Assembly (NCBI GenBank): GCA_010093605.1
Contig: MU004196.1
Coordinates: 398,255-462,254, forward strand
DNA length: 64,000 bases
DNA from: Lophium mytilinum
Taxonomy: Eukaryota; Ascomycota; Dothideomycetes; Mytilinidiales; Mytilinidiaceae
Direction: 5' to 3'
Part shown: positions 20,450 to 31,870 of the stretch, piece by piece
Position numbering within the stretch: the first letter of the stretch is position 1
How the letters are laid out: each line of letters begins with the position of its first letter
The notes under the pieces: generated by a model
What the model saw: the letters and a program-made list of their open reading frames with translations, nothing else
Told to the model about the DNA's origin: nothing
The model's database searches: none
Position numbers and translations under genes: made by a program

Positions 20450-23400
20450 TCAAACACTAACCAACCTCTTCCCCATAGCCTCCCCAACTGCATCAATCGC
20501 ATCCCCAGCCCCATCCAACGCCATCATCTTCTCCCTCTCCGCCCTTTGCCCCTCCAGAAACCCACTCACAAGCTCCACCGTACTCTTCCTCACACTACAC
20601 GCGCTACCACCTCCCTCCCTCATCCCTAACTTATAAACGCCAGCACTGCAACTCCTCCTCTCCCCCCTCGCGCTCTCCGTTCCACTGAACCGCAGCGGCA
20701 GACTCAGCGCCGTCTCAGACGCAAACCGCCGACTGTTGGCCGCCGCCAGCTCTTCGCTGCTGCTCGCAACCAGCTCGGCTCGCACATCGTCGAGAGACGT
20801 ACCACGCGGGTACTCGACGCACGACGCGTAGAAGCGAGACCAATTATGCGCGCTGTCGCTCTTGTCGAGCCTCGCTTCCGCATCCGGGTACTCGGCGGGC
20901 GTTGGCGGGAGGGGGATATCAGCCGCGGCGCCATCGAGGAGGCCGTCGTGCTCATTCACACCACCATCATTCTCAGCCTCCTCCGTGATGATTACCGTGT
21001 CGGCGTCCGTGTCGCCACTCTGATCCCGGTTCAGCGGCTGCATCTCGATAGCCTCAGAGCGGGAGCGCTGCTGCTGCTGCTGCTGCTGCTGGCGGCCCAT
21101 GAAGACCTCAGGCAGGATCTCGAGCTCCGGGTACTCGAGCACGCCGCCCTCAGCGATACTGCTGCGGTGGCCATGGCCGAATTTGCGGAAGTCGGAGCTG
21201 GAAGAGCGAAAGAGGCGGCCGTAGTTTTTGAGGAAGGTCTTGCCGAAGGTCATGGAGTGGCTTTTGGCGAGCTTGTCTTTGCGCTTTGAGCTAGCGGAGC
21301 GGTGGACGTCGCCGATGGTGGTTTTGCTGGGGCTGGTGGTTGAGAAGACGTTTTGGACGCTGAACATCGTCGCGCTGCGGGATGGCTTCTTCATTTGGGT
21401 GGGCGTGTTGGGGACCTCGAGGGCGAAGTCTCGCGGGATGACGCGGTCGTCTGGCCCAGCGCTGCCGCCTCGCAGCTCTCTGGTGTGGCTGGGGTATTGT
21501 CCCCACGCTCCGAGTGCTGCTTTGGTTTCAGGGCCCTCGAACATCCGGTTCTTGAAGGCATCTTGTCCGCTTCGGTCCCAGTCACCCTCGCTGACCGCTC
21601 CACTAACACTGCTTCGGCTATGTATTGGCATGAGAGCTGGACTACGCCCCGGAGAGATAGAGGGTGGTCCAAGGTCCACCTGCGTATCTTCCTCGGCTGT
21701 CGATGGTAGAGACGGGTTTGTTCTAGACGACGCGCTGACAGAAAGCCGTCTAGAGCAACTATTGCTGCGCTCACGGAATGGGTTTCCTGCCAGAGCGGTT
21801 GATCTGTCTGGAGAAAGGAATAGGACGCTACGTTCCTCTTGGTACTGCTTCAGCGCGCGCTCCCACATCGGGCTGGCATCATGTTTGTTCTGGGCTAGGG
21901 GCTGCTGCTCGTTCTTCAGACTGATCATGGATCGAGAGAGCCGTCGTTCCCGCTTCTTGTCAACCTTGTCTGGGTTGCTGCCAAGGTGTCTCTCGGTTTC
22001 GTCGCTAGGCCCGTCCACTCCACGGAGTGCGGAGATGCTCTGGCTGCGTCCGATTACGCTGTTGCCGCGAGTAAGGAGGAACTTTGATACAGCGCTGAAA
22101 GTCTTGGAGGCCTTCTTTTGGGAAGAAGCAGGGCTGAAGTTTTCGAGAAAGCGGGACTTCTTGTTCAGACTTGTTTGACTGGAGTTTACCGAGGCAGAGA
22201 TGAAGGGGAGGTTTGGGGCAAGTAGAATATCCGTGGCTTTGACATCTCCATCCGCGTTGGTGATAGTGATGAATGGGTCATGAGAAGGTCGAAAGGAGCC
22301 AGACGCCGCATTTCGGGGCTTCAGGACGCTTGTTCCGATCGATGATACTCGGTTTCGAGGAGGAGAGATGTTCAGACCGGAGCTACTGTGTTTCGATATC
22401 AGAGCTGTGGGTTTCATTGTGATGGCCACAGCTTTGTCAGTTTGGGCGACTGCTCCAAGATTGACGGTGGGTTCCTTGACACTATCAAGCGGGCTTTGTG
22501 GCCGTGAGGAATAGATGGAGGAGCTCTCATCACGATGTCCAAGCTCATCATTCTTGATGACGTTTCCCCAAGCCGCAGGAATATTGGTGCTGTCTAGCCC
22601 TGAGCTTGTCTTTCGTTCTTGTCGTTTGGCCGGAGTCGGCGTTCTTGCATGTTGAGGGCTGGCCATTGACGCGGCGGATGACAACAGAGATGCAGACCGT
22701 AAATGGTGGGATATTCGCAAGTCGCCTAGGTGGATAGACTTGCGACTGTCGTTCTCATCCTTCATGTGTAGGGGGACATTTTCCTTCTCAGCAAGGGCAC
22801 GGATAGGCTCTTGGTGAATCGTGTCCGTGGCAGAACGTTTTAGACCACCTAGAGTTGTACTTTGGTGGGGTTGCCCCCTCTTCGAAGGGCTGCGAGATGG
22901 GACAGAAAGAGACCGCTCATGCAAAGAGTCACAGCGAAGGCCCACCCCTTTCGAAATTGATTCAGCTGGGAACAAAGAGAAGTCCGAGAGGTGAAGACTT
23001 TCGGCCATAGACAATGACCAAGGCGTGGCTTCAAGCGAAGATATGCTCGGCAGACGTATTGGCTCGAGTGGCTGCAGCCTCGGAAGTGGCATCTCGATGG
23101 ACGATGCTGATTGCGACCGTCGAAGCTGCCTTGTCTTCAACATCCATTTGACTCGCATGCTTGGAGAGCTTGGAAGGTGAGGCACGCTCGGAGAAGTGGG
23201 TAAAGATGATGGCAGGGTGTATTTGCTGATTTGATAAGGCTGACTTCCTGGTTCTACACTGCAAGACTGTCGATGACGAGTCGAGCTAACAGATGCTCTG
23301 CTGCTATTAAAGATCAACTTCATCCGCGAGGAAGATGGACCGCCGAGAAACCGAGACTCACCTTCCTGTGGTGGTGGGCGTGGTCCACTCCACACTATGT

Positions 23401-23987
23401 ATGCTGGGTCTCCTCGTCGGCGTCTTCCTCCCTAGCTTTCTCACCACATCATCCAGTTCCATCGCGTCATCGTCATATCCACCTTCGCCTGGGCTCCGGT
23501 CGCTAAGAAGATCTTTCTTGAGATCCTCCTTTGTAATCTTGACCTCCAGGTTTGCACCTGACACAGCATTCTTGACGACGGTACCCTGTGCATCGTCGGC
23601 ATTTTTGGCACCTTTTCCGGACCCTGGCGATAGGCTAGGTTTGGATCGAGAACGGGACAGTTCTTTGGAAAGTCTCTTCTTGATCAAAGCACCGACGCTC
23701 TTGATTTTGTGGACTTTGTTACCATTTGGTGTAGACGCACCCTTTCGAATGCGGAAGCCCGAGCGGGTAGGTGACGACTCCCGATCTGTGGCACCGTTGA
23801 AGATTTGCTGTAGTTCATGCATGTCTTCGGATCGTGTACTCGTGACTGCAGAGAGCTGCGAGTTCACCGTAGGCTGCAGCAGAAGAGGCCTAGCTGGCGT
23901 TGCGTTGCTAAGGCGGGCGTTTGGAAGGTCCGGCGAGGAAGACCCAGAGCGCTGTTCAGCAGTGCAGCAGAGCTTTGCAGGAGGCAT
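20450..23987 (-). CDS. Large disordered Ser/Arg-rich fungal protein, unknown
   Basis: A protein of about 1158 aa in two exons, 23362-23987 and 20450-23300 (acceptor could also be 3 nt earlier). The intron has a GTGAGT donor. The sequence is low in hydrophobic residues, rich in Ser, Pro, Arg and Lys, and has many SxS and RSxS segments typical of phosphorylated, intrinsically disordered proteins. Local features are a basic KIKSVGALIKKRLSKELSR helix in the N-terminal part, RPSIHSVEWTTPTT near the first junction, and an eight-glutamine run from a CAG repeat near the C-terminal third. No catalytic domain, signal peptide or membrane segment is visible. I recognise it only as a conserved-type fungal hypothetical protein. 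Confidence 0.75.
21068..21091 (-). repeat. CAG x8 microsatellite (polyglutamine, in CDS)
   Basis: Eight consecutive CTG on the plus strand encode eight Gln in the disordered protein. It is likely length-polymorphic between strains. Confidence 0.9.
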
Positions 23988-24660
23988 ATCTCATGGCGAA
24001 CAAGCGGGGAGAATGGAGTTGAGAAGACGAGACGACGTGTCGTCGTCGCTGAATGATGATAATGGTATCGTGTACGAAAGATGAGAGCGAACAGCAGGAG
24101 GGATCAAACTCGTGACAGTAAACAAGGTACAGAATGTCATTGCCATTTATTGCTACAAGTGTGCAATGGGCGATCCATCATGACTTCCATTGTCTTTGCG
24201 GGTCTATCTTGCTTTTCGATATGCTCAAGCATGATCTTGAGCCGACAAAGCTTTCCCTGTGTTTTACCTTCAATTTGAGTCAGAGAGGCATATGCGAAGT
24301 GTCGGTGTGTACAAGCTTTGGGTGAAACGGCTTGTTGATGAGATGACTAAATGGAAAGATTGCGCGATACTTCAAGATTCTAAACTCATTGGCAGAGTGA
24401 GCATGTGTGAGCGCTTACTTTCTAGCTTGGAGGCTGCCGTTATGTTTCGAGAAGCTGCAGGCATGTACAGCTCGCCCTTCCACATACTTGGGGGTGGTAG
24501 ACCGCAGCTCCTAGCTTTTCCGCAAGAGACAACACTTCAACTGCTCCTTCCTTGTATTGTAGGCTCAGTTTAAAGCCAGACATTGTTGAGATTGTGATAT
24601 CGCGTTAGCGACGGATGGATCCTCTTTGCAGCGCCTTCCTATAGATATCCGTACACCTCC
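23988..24660. other. Intergenic, no gene seen
   Basis: This is the 5' region of the disordered-protein gene, up to the dispersed repeat copy. It has several short frames without good starts or composition. I see no RNA gene. Confidence 0.45.
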
Positions 24661-24822
24661 CTACCATTGTTTGAGGGCCCCCGACGTACTAACAGAGACC
24701 GTGGACAGCGGATATACTTTCGATCTGTGTGCACCATGTTGACACTGTCTGGAGGGCCCTCGCACGTTTACTGGTAGCCCAGAATGCCGCACTTTTTCCT
24801 CATTCGCAACGCTGAAAATACC
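24661..24822 (-). repeat. Dispersed inverted repeat, copy 2
   Basis: The reverse complement aligns ungapped to 4663-4824 (28 mismatches in 162). This copy is the more G+C-rich of the two, carrying G or C where copy 1 carries A or T at most transition sites; that is compatible with C-to-T decay of copy 1. It contains two GGGCCC palindromes. It lies directly behind the NMN-adenylyltransferase-like gene. Confidence 0.85.
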
Positions 24823-24862
24823 CCGGGGCTCCTCAAGCGGTGGCAACCGAGTGTACGAACTT

Positions 24863-25792
24863 CTATGTCTTACCCCCCTCATCCCCATATAGCCCTCCCT
24901 CCCTCACATAAGCACTCACCCCCTTCGTACACAATTGCTCCACAGCCCCCCACTGCCCGTCCGCCGCCGCCCTCCTCACCCTCGTCGAGCTGACACCCGT
25001 CCCCTCCGCCGCGCCCACCAAATCAATCTGCCGTGCCCACTCCTTCCGAAAACCCTCCTCTTCCAGCCCACCCTGCGCCAAGTTATCCACATACCCCCTC
25101 TGGCTCTCTACACTCCCATACGCATCTGACGACGCGTCAGACGCGTCCGCAGGCCGCTCCGTAACCCTTAGCTTATGCCCGGCCTCGAAGAACGGGGCCA
25201 GCGCCGACAGCGGTGGGGAGTGGTTGGGGTAGTATTTCGGGTTGCAGAAGCGGATGAGGGTGTCGAAGCCGACGAGGTGCACGTGGACGGGGTATGAAAA
25301 ATAAGCTGGGGGCTCGGTGGTTGCGATGGCGGCGGATTTGTCGGTATAGTATGGGGCGGTTGTGAGGCCGATGTCTATTGGGATGGAGGAGAGCTCTGAG
25401 GTGGAGGGCGAGGACGAAGAGGCGAGGGAGTGGGAGAGGTCTTCGGCGAAGAGCGTCATGAGGGCCAGGCGGTGGGTGTAGCTGGCGGGACTGGGGGCTT
25501 TGTCGGCATTTTGGGTAGCGAAGAGGAGGAGTAAGCGGTGGGGAGTCGCGTCGGTGGGGGAGGAATCGCGTAGAGCGGATGTTGCAAGGGCTAGGTGAGC
25601 AATTGAAGGCGGGTTGAAGGAGGAGTCGAGGATGTATAGGGTCTTTGGAAGAGTTGTGGTGGGGTTGATGGTGCGGACGACGCGGAAGGCTGATGTGGAA
25701 TTGGTGAATGAATGGAGGGCCAATTCAAGGGTCGGGAGTACAGAGCGTACAGAGGCGATGCGGGCAGCTGTATCTGCCATTCTAGAGATCAT
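24863..25792 (-). CDS. NMN adenylyltransferase-like protein (POF1-type)
   Basis: A protein of 309 aa from ATG 25790-25792, or 305 aa from the in-frame ATG at 25778-25780; single exon. The nucleotidyltransferase signature is visible as LYILDSSFNPPSIAHLALA, corresponding to the (G/S)xFxPxHxxH region, with Ala-His-Leu at the second His position. The second signature near the C-terminus is GVSSTRVRRAAADG, matching the ISSTxxR nucleotide-binding motif. These place it in the NMN/nicotinate-nucleotide adenylyltransferase superfamily, nearest in layout to the yeast POF1-type proteins. The family joins ATP and NMN to make NAD, though POF1 relatives also have other proposed roles. The polar insert with an Asp/Ser-rich run around residue 240 is not part of the core. 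Confidence 0.8.
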   Translation of the reverse strand: MISRMADTAARIASVRSVLPTLELALHSFTNSTSAFRVVRTINPTTTLPKTLYILDSSFNPPSIAHLALATSALRDSSPTDATPHRLLLLFATQNADKAPSPASYTHRLALMTLFAEDLSHSLASSSSPSTSELSSIPIDIGLTTAPYYTDKSAAIATTEPPAYFSYPVHVHLVGFDTLIRFCNPKYYPNHSPPLSALAPFFEAGHKLRVTERPADASDASSDAYGSVESQRGYVDNLAQGGLEEEGFRKEWARQIDLVGAAEGTGVSSTRVRRAAADGQWGAVEQLCTKGVSAYVREGGLYGDEGGKT

Positions 25793-26417
25793 ACGAATGC
25801 TGTGTGGACACAAGAGGCTTGATAGGCCCAGGGGAGGTCTGAGTGAAGTGACGCACGGACCAATCTCACGGGCATTTGACCCAGGTGACGCTGAAATGCT
25901 GCAAGCATACAGTCGAGAACGTCCTGTAGACCAATCTGTGCACCGTTGTCTGCAAAATTTGCGCTGCAATTTGGTATGAATGTTAATTAAACCGATCTTG
26001 CTGTTACGAAGGGTTCATGCAAGCAAGTAAGCTGTGATTGAAAGTGTTAAACTTCTGGTATTGGTATCTCTAATCGGACTATTACTATCTCAGCCCTCGC
26101 ATCATCCACAGCAGCTCAAGCAATAGCGAGCGCTGGACAATCAGGTTGAGCAAGGAATCCCGTCCCTCTGCTCAATATGTAAACCCTCCCCGTCTTCTCC
26201 ATATTTGTTGAATGTTCAATGAACGAACTTTTCAAACTAAACCCAGCCCACAAATTCGCCGTCCCATAAGAACTACAGAAGACCACCATGTAGAACGCCG
26301 ATGTTGAGATCGCTTGCGCCCCCGATGTCCCCAATGAGTCCTTTTCATGCAGGTTGAACTTTTAGCTATCATAACACATTAATACTCATGAATCCGCGCA
26401 GCTGTTGATATGCTGCT
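25793..26417. other. Intergenic, no gene seen
   Basis: This 625-bp gap holds the NMNAT-like promoter and the methionine-synthase 3' region. Minus-strand frames around 26116-26334 lack coding character. Confidence 0.5.
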
Positions 26418-28829
26418 TTATGCCTTCTCGGCATACTTCTCGCGGTAGAAGATAGCGGCGTTCACCATGTTGGTGAGAGCGGCCTTGGTCTCCGTCCACT
26501 GCCTGGTCTTCAGGCCGCAGTCGGGGTTGACCCACAATTGGTCAGGCTTGAGGTATTCCAGCATCTCTGCGATGCGGTCCTTGATTTCGGACTCGCTCGG
26601 GATACGGGGCGAGTGGATGTCATAGACACCAGGGCCGATGTGGCGAGGGTAGGCCTTGTCGACGAAGACCTTGAGCAACTTGGCATCGCTCTTGCTGTTC
26701 TCGATGCTGAGAACGTCGGCATCAAGGGCAGCGATGGCATGGAAGAAGTCTTGGAACTCGGAGTAGCAGAAATGGGAGTGAATCTGGGTGGAGTCCTTGA
26801 CACCAGCAGTCGAGAGCTTAAAGGAGTCAACAGCCCATGTGAGGTACTTCTCACGTTCGGTGCCGGCACGGAGAGGGAGACCCTCACGGAGAGCAGGCTC
26901 GTCGACCTGGATGACGTAGATGCCAGCAGCCTCGAGATCAACAACCTCATCACGGAGGGCGAGAGCGAGCTGCTGGGCTTGGACGGACTGGTGGACGTCG
27001 TCACGGGGGAAAGACCACCGGAGGCAGGTAATTGGACCAGTGAGCATACCCTTCATGGGCTTGCTGGAAATCGAGGCAGCGTACTTCGACTCCTTGACGG
27101 TCATCGGGGCGGGACGAGAGATGTCACCGACGATGATTGGGGGGCGAACGCATCGGGAGCCGTAGCTCTGCACCCAGCCGTTGGTGGTGAAGACATAGCC
27201 GTCGAGTCTCTCACCGAAGTACTGAACCATGTCGTTTCGCTCTGGCTCGCCGTGGACGTAGACGTCCAGCTTGAGCTCATCTTGGATCTTGATGACCTCC
27301 TCAATCTCCTTCTCGATGAACTTCTCGTACTGCTCGGCCGTGATCTCACCCTTGGTGAACTTGTTGCGCTGGATACGGATCTCCTTGGTCTGGGGGAATG
27401 AACCAATGGTGGTGGTAGGGAAAAGAGGGAGCTTGAGGTGGGTCTTTTGCTGAGCATATCGCTCTGGGAAAGCAGATTGACGCTCGTGCTGTGCGGCAGT
27501 GACCTTGCTTTGGCGGTCCTTGACGTGAGGGTTGTTGGTGCGCTCAGACGAAGAGCGTGCCTGCCATGACTTGGCGTTCGCCTCAAGGGCTTCACGCACC
27601 GCAGCAGCGCCGTCGGTAGCGGCCTTCGCAATGACAACAACTTCGCTAGTCTTCTGGACGGCGAAGGAGAACCAGTCCTTGACTTCGGCTGGGAGCTTCT
27701 TTTCGCTGTCGAGCGAGTGGGGAGTGTGAAGAAGGGAGCTGGAGGTAGCGACAATAACACGGTCCTGGCCGAGCTTCTGGATGGCGGTCTCAACGACCTC
27801 GATGGCTCGCTTGAAGTTGGTCTTCCAGATGTTGCGTCCGTCTACGACACCAGCAGAAAGGGTTTGCTTCGGGCCGAGCTGGCCGAGTACAGCCTCGAGC
27901 TGCTCCGGGTTGCGGACAAGGTCAACGTGGATGCCGTGGAGGCTCTGGAGAGATGGGAAGACATCGAAGTTGTGTACGATATCACCAAAGTATGTCGCGA
28001 GGACAAGCTTGGGGAGCTTGTCGCCAACGAGCTTCTCGTATGCCTTGAAGGCAGCCTTGGCCTTGGTGGGCAGATCGTAGACGAGCACGGGCTCATCGAT
28101 CTGGACGGTCTCGGCACCAGCAGCCTTCAGCTTCTCGAGGAGCTCGACGTACACGGGCACGAGCTTGTCGAGAAGGCTGATAGGATCGACGGTTGAGCCA
28201 CGGTCAGCCTTGCCAAGGTGGAGGAAAGATACTGGGCCGAGGAGGACAGGGCGGGTTATTATGCCAGCCTCTTTGGCCTCGATGAACTCGCGCACTGGCT
28301 TGGGGTCGGCAGCGAGCTTGAATGTCTGGTTGTCTTGGAGGGTGGGCTTGACGTAGTGGTAGTTGGAGTCGAACCACTTGACCATTTCCTGCGCAGTAGT
28401 CAGCACACCGCCATTCGGGGTAGAAGTTGGAGTCATGCTCTCTTACCAAGCTGGGAACGTCAATGCCGTTCTTCTGGTGGCCGCGGCCCATTGCGAAGTA
28501 CTCGTCAATTGGCTCTAGGCCCTGGCTTGAGTATCGCTCTGGAATGGCCTAGAATTGGTTAGAATTGGCCCTAATGTGTCCGAGTCTCGCAGACGTACGT
28601 TGAAGAGCTGGATGTGATCGAGGACGTGGTCGTACGACGCGAAGTCGTTGCTGGGGATGATGTCGACGCCGGCATCCTTCTGGATCTTCCAGTGAGCAAG
28701 GCGTAGCCTCTTGTTCTCGGCGAGCAGGTCCTCGCGGGAGAGCTTGTCGGCCCAGTAGGCCTCGTTGGCCTTCTTCAACTCACGGTTTCCACCCATGCGG
28801 GGGAAGCCAAGAACTGAGGATTGCACCAT
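26418..28829 (-). CDS. MET6: Cobalamin-independent methionine synthase
   Basis: A 767-aa 5-methyltetrahydropteroyltriglutamate-homocysteine methyltransferase in three exons: 28599-28829, 28447-28548 and 26418-28388. All joins are in phase 0, with 50-58-nt introns. It transfers the methyl group of methyltetrahydrofolate polyglutamate to homocysteine, the last step of methionine synthesis, in the cytosol. The N-terminal half begins [18 protein letters not shown] and the catalytic half begins after [14 protein letters not shown]. Zinc/homocysteine ligands are in [10 protein letters not shown] and NPDCGLKTR, and substrate contacts in [13 protein letters not shown]. The length matches the family (about 765 aa). 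It reads divergently from the SDR gene and is a housekeeping gene that separates the two NRPS loci. Confidence 0.97.
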
Positions 28830-29998
28830 CTTGGCTACGGATGAGATGTGGCGGCTTCGTGAAATGGTGTTGGACGGGACAATTGGATATGAAGGGACGA
28901 GGAGAGGTGTGGAGGAGGAGAATGAAGAGGGGAGGAATGGCGGCGGAGTCTGGATGAAAGAAGAGTTTTGTACTCCGAATCGGCGCCGGTGGGGTATTTC
29001 ACGGTAACCACTTTGGGATCCGCGTGAGGGTACGTGCTCGTCCGGGGATCTCACATCAGAGTCCGTCGGCGTGTCAGACTATTCTTGGGCCAGAGGTTTT
29101 GATATCGTTTTCACCGCTGTGGAATTCAGTCACCATCATCACCCACCTGCAAGCGATACGGGAGGCAAAGCTGTATTGATTCAACGTCGCAGAACCGTGA
29201 TCGCTGCGAGGTTCGGTACAACGACGAGTGGTATAAATTCTACTAGTCTGCCAATGGGAGAAGCTCTTTCAAGCGCCGAAGTACGGCCCGGACCTTTGCC
29301 AATTGCATCCAGACATTGTGCCCGTGTTGTGGCAGGCATTAAGCGCCGCATTCAGCTACGAGCGTGTCGATTGATGGGAATGTTATCAGAGATAGCCGGA
29401 GACTTGCGCTGCGAGATACGGGTCTGTTCTGTAGGAATAAAGTCTCCATTGATAGGCTGCAGTAAACACGCCAGTCGTTAGTATCACGAGGCAATTCGAA
29501 TCCAGCCAAAAAAAATTCAAACTCTCCGAACAGGCCTGCTGTGGATAGAGTATTGAAGCTGTCCAAGCTTTGGCACTGTTGCAAATAGAGGGCGATGTCT
29601 GGGCCGCAGGAAGCGCTACCCAATTTTTGATATTTCGGAGACTTTCAAGCTTATGGTGTTGAGCATTTGATCTGGTCTTGGTGAAGTCCGGGCACGACCG
29701 GAACAGCTGATGCGGAAAAACCGAAGGATTGTGCCAAGATCATTCGCACTCTGTGACCAGGGCTTCAGTCCTATCTTGTCAACATCAATTTGAGGCTCTA
29801 GAAGCTCGGAAAGATCCTTCCAGATGGATGAGATAATCATTGAAGGCTCTCTAAGAATGCCCGAGACGAGGGATCATTGGCGGCCCCACAAATCCTACAT
29901 CCCACCCAGATGCCCCACTAACGAAGATTGGAAGCTTTCTAGCATTTCCACGAGTACCAAACACCCTAAATCAACTTAGCAGCCCGAGATATTCCAAT
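28830..29998. other. Divergent intergenic region with two minus-strand frames
   Basis: This 1169-bp region lies between the methionine synthase and SDR starts. The first 200 bp are the CT-rich leader of the methionine-synthase gene. Two consecutive minus-strand frames (29616-29840 with an ATG start, then 29339-29623) read like protein fragments but cannot be joined with confidence; they may be a relic. Confidence 0.4.
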
Positions 29999-30960
29999 AT
30001 GTGGCGACCTCAAATATCCAGGATGCCGTCCACCAACGTAGGCGCAGGAAGCGCGGAGAGGATGCTGGAGGGCAAGGTTGGAATTGTCACTGGTGCTCCA
30101 AGAGGTACTTTGAATGCTGATTTCGCAGCTTCAATGGCACGAGCTTAACATGTCCTCCAGGTATCGGCATTGCAATCTGCCACAACCTCGCCAGCAAAGG
30201 CTGCTCCCTCGTCCTGAACTACACCTCCGACTCGTCCGCGGCAGCAGCTGAAGAGCTTGCTTCACAGCTCCAGAGAGAATACGGTGTCAAAGCCGTACCT
30301 GTACAAGCAGACCTGGGATCGGAGAATGGACCGGAGTACCTCATCTCAATGGCGAAGAGCTCCTTCCAGCACCCAAAGACACAGAAGTTCCAGCTGGATA
30401 TCCTCATCAACAATGCCGGCGTGGCACACAACAACAAGATAGACGAGGTGAATGCGGAGGACTTCGCGTGGCAGTACAACACCAACGTCCGTGGGCCGCT
30501 GTTCTTGATCAAAGCCGCCTTGCCGTACCTCCCTCACGACCGGTCCGGCCGAATTGTGAACCTCTCGAGCGTCAGTGCAAGTTGTGGCTTCATTGGGCAA
30601 TCTGTGTATGGTGGAACGAAGGCGGCGTTGGAGGCCATGACGCGAACGTGGGCGCGGGAGCTTTCAGAGCGGGCGATTGTCAATGCTGTCAATCCTGGAC
30701 CGGTTGGGACGGATATGTACTGGAACAGCAAGCCGGACTTCTTCGATATGATAAAGCCATTCCTGCAGAACACACCACTAGCAGCACCGAGAGACGGTGT
30801 GGATTCGAAAGAGCTTGTCGAGGCTTCGAAGAAAGCCGGTGGCAGACCGGCGTATGAGGAGGAGATCGCGGGTGTGATTGCAATGTTATGCTCGCCAGAT
30901 GCAGCATGGAGCACCGGCAACGTGGTTTGTGCGAACGGAGGGTTCAGGTTCAGCGTATAG
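29999..30960 (+). CDS. Short-chain dehydrogenase/reductase (classical SDR)
   Basis: A 301-aa oxidoreductase in two exons, 29999-30104 and 30161-30960. The intron falls inside the nucleotide-binding glycine motif, which splicing restores as VTGAPRGIGIAI. The NNAG structural motif, the catalytic Ser in LSSVSASCG and the YxxxK pair in VYGGTKAA are all present, followed by NPGPVGTDMY and a C-terminal GNVVCANGG segment typical of 3-oxoacyl reductase-like SDRs. The family reduces or oxidises carbonyl/alcohol substrates with NAD(P)H. A short N-terminal extension (about 25 residues) precedes the Rossmann fold. The substrate is unknown and there is no evidence that it belongs to either metabolite locus. 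Confidence 0.94.
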
Positions 30961-31870
30961 CGATATATGACATGATGCACTCGAATGTAACCTTAGTAGC
31001 TAATTCTAGATACCAATGGAAGCAACTCTTCATAGTTACTCTGTCCATTTCCGTTCAGAAGTCGCAACTTGGTAACCACTATACGCAATCCGGACAGATC
31101 GGCAGAGCAAAAGTCGAGCCTGTCAGATATTCTGTATGCAGAGAAATAATTGTGACTGTGCAAAACCTGCTGGATTGAAAGTGGTCCTATCAAGCCCCCT
31201 GGAAGTCGTGATGTGGGTCGTGCTTGGCGTGTTGTTGACCAGCCTCTTTCGTCTCAATTTGTCTCAACTTCAAGGGAACTTCCAAGGTCGCAGCGCCCCA
31301 CCATCACGAACCCTTCACATGCTGGCGGCTGGCGAGGGCAGGTGGCATGTTCGAGATCGAATCGGGGCGCTAGACGCCGCCGGCTGGTGAATGGCGGGTC
31401 TCGCCGCGCGCCCCCGTGAGGTTGCCCATGGCGACCGAACGTTCGCATCGCGGCAATCTTGCTTGATGCGCAGCACCCACCCGTTGCTGCCCCAGCTCGT
31501 GCAGCGCCCAGCAGACGACTATAGCCTTCCGAGCCGGCCGATTGGATCCCCTCTATCGAACTGGCCGGACAGTGGAGATCAGGCGTTCAGGGTTCCCCCG
31601 TTTCGCATTTCTTGTGGCTGGGCCTCTGTTTACCGGCCTTTGGACGCTGAGGCCAACCTCTCCATTTTGCCAGATAGCCTCCCTTAGTCCCCTCACTGAT
31701 CGTCATTCCTTCTTGCGGCGCTGTCGAAGTTGCTGCTACCTCTATACTCTCTCCTCGACACCGGCTGGCGAGCTATTAATTCTGTTGACGGATTCGACAA
31801 CACAGCAATGAACCTATAGACGCACTCGGACCGACGACGGAGCCCTGCTTCAACGTACCAGAGTTCGAGC
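30961..31870. other. Intergenic, promoter of kelch protein gene
   Basis: This 910-bp gap is G+C-rich in its middle (31300-31450) and has CT-rich stretches before the ATG at 31871. No ORF with good context or RNA gene was seen. Confidence 0.5.

Noticed and set aside
21228-22178. 316-codon plus-strand frame opposite the disordered protein
   Set aside because: Antisense shadow; composition is Arg/Leu/Ser artefact and there is no domain.
26538-27401. 287-codon plus-strand frame opposite methionine synthase
   Set aside because: It is the antisense shadow of a highly codon-biased gene; the minus-strand protein is unmistakable.
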